The position numbers and the translations under genes are program-made. A stretch of 5,295 bases of DNA, from NCBI GenBank assembly GCA_028572035.1, contig JAPVWE010000101.1, positions 1 to 5,295 on the forward strand, read 5' to 3'. The DNA comes from Desulfobacteraceae bacterium (GTDB lineage: Bacteria > Desulfobacterota > DSM-4660 > Desulfatiglandales > B25-G16). Shown here piece by piece: positions 4,996-5,295 of the stretch. Under the pieces are notes generated by a model, which saw nothing but the letters and a program-made list of their open reading frames with translations, had not been told where the DNA came from and did not search any database. Each line of letters begins with the position of its first letter. Within the stretch, counting starts at the first letter, position 1.

Positions 4996-5295
4996 ATGTT
5001 TGAAAAGGCGTTAGTTGGAGATCGAAGATACTGGGGATTGGTAATAGCTTTGCTTGCCATGATCGGGGTAGGTTTCGTTCTCTACCTCTGGCAACTTAAG
5101 GTAGGCCTGAAGATAACCGGCATGAGCAGGGACGTTTCCTGGGGTTTCTATATAGCCCAATTCACATACCTTGTGGGTATAGCAGCCTCAGCGGTCATGG
5201 TAGTTTTGCCTTACTACCTTCATGACTATAAGGCATTTGGCAGGATTACCATCTTGGGAGAATTTCTGGCTGTTGCTGCGGTGAGCATGTGTGGC
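4996..5295 (+). CDS. dsrP: DsrP, NrfD/PsrC-like membrane subunit (partial, 5' end)
   Basis: DsrP is the multi-span membrane protein of the NrfD/PsrC family that anchors DsrO/DsrJ and is thought to interact with menaquinone. Only the first 100 codons are present; the frame is open at the window edge, and full-length members are about 400 residues. Hydrophobic segments are visible at roughly 13-33, 49-74 and from 84 on. The stretch from about 42 to 82 (starting GMSRDVSWGFYIAQF and including LPYYLHDYKAFG) strongly resembles DsrP as I recall it. GAGGTGA (4986-4992) overlaps the dsrO stop codon and is 3 nt from ATG 4996. The 8-nt gap to dsrO supports cotranscription. No frameshift is seen in the portion available. 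Confidence 0.92.
   Translation, partial: MFEKALVGDRRYWGLVIALLAMIGVGFVLYLWQLKVGLKITGMSRDVSWGFYIAQFTYLVGIAASAVMVVLPYYLHDYKAFGRITILGEFLAVAAVSMCG

Overview
The window carries the dsrMKJOP operon. It encodes the membrane electron-transfer complex of dissimilatory sulfate/sulfite reduction, with dsrP cut off by the window end. A small stand-alone RsbRD_N-domain gene precedes it. The gene order M-K-J-O-P has no dsrL between dsrK and dsrJ. That fits the reductive (sulfate- or sulfite-reducing) arrangement and not that of sulfur oxidizers, where dsrL usually lies there. Moderate GC, repeat-rich intergenic DNA and the RsbRD_N neighbour suggest an uncultured Desulfobacterota-type sulfate reducer. Nitrospirota or a related lineage cannot be excluded. 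dsrAB and dsrC are not in the window.

Layout. Bases 1-470 hold no convincing gene. They contain a strong-looking sigma-70 type promoter (TTGACA, 17-nt spacer, TATACA at 81-109), three CATG-centred sites just upstream of it, and a repeat-like segment of about 290 bp (138-427) flanked by imperfect 18-bp inverted repeats and rich in hairpins. The RsbRD_N-domain gene (471-1010) follows. dsrM (1038-2075), dsrK (2079-3704), dsrJ (3717-4211), dsrO (4208-4987) and dsrP (4996 to the window end) are then packed with gaps of 27, 3, 12, -4 and 8 nt. All are on the plus strand, most have good ribosome binding sites, and no terminator is visible between them, so one transcript is likely.

How the genes work together. 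From family knowledge, DsrM (NarI-like di-heme b protein) and DsrK (HdrD-like Fe-S protein facing the cytoplasm) form the module that exchanges electrons between menaquinone and the DsrC disulfide/trisulfide. DsrJ (tri-heme cytochrome c), DsrO (Tat-exported Fe-S protein) and DsrP (NrfD/PsrC-like membrane protein) form the periplasm-facing module. Key residues are visible: NarI-spaced His pairs in DsrM, two ferredoxin motifs plus a CCG motif in DsrK, three CXXCH motifs plus a conserved-looking Cys in DsrJ, and a Tat motif plus enough cysteines for three [4Fe-4S] clusters in DsrO.

The known part is a textbook respiratory operon. The least explained parts are the small RsbRD_N protein at its head, which has a sensory or partner-binding domain with no output domain, and the repeat-like block lying between the promoter and that gene.
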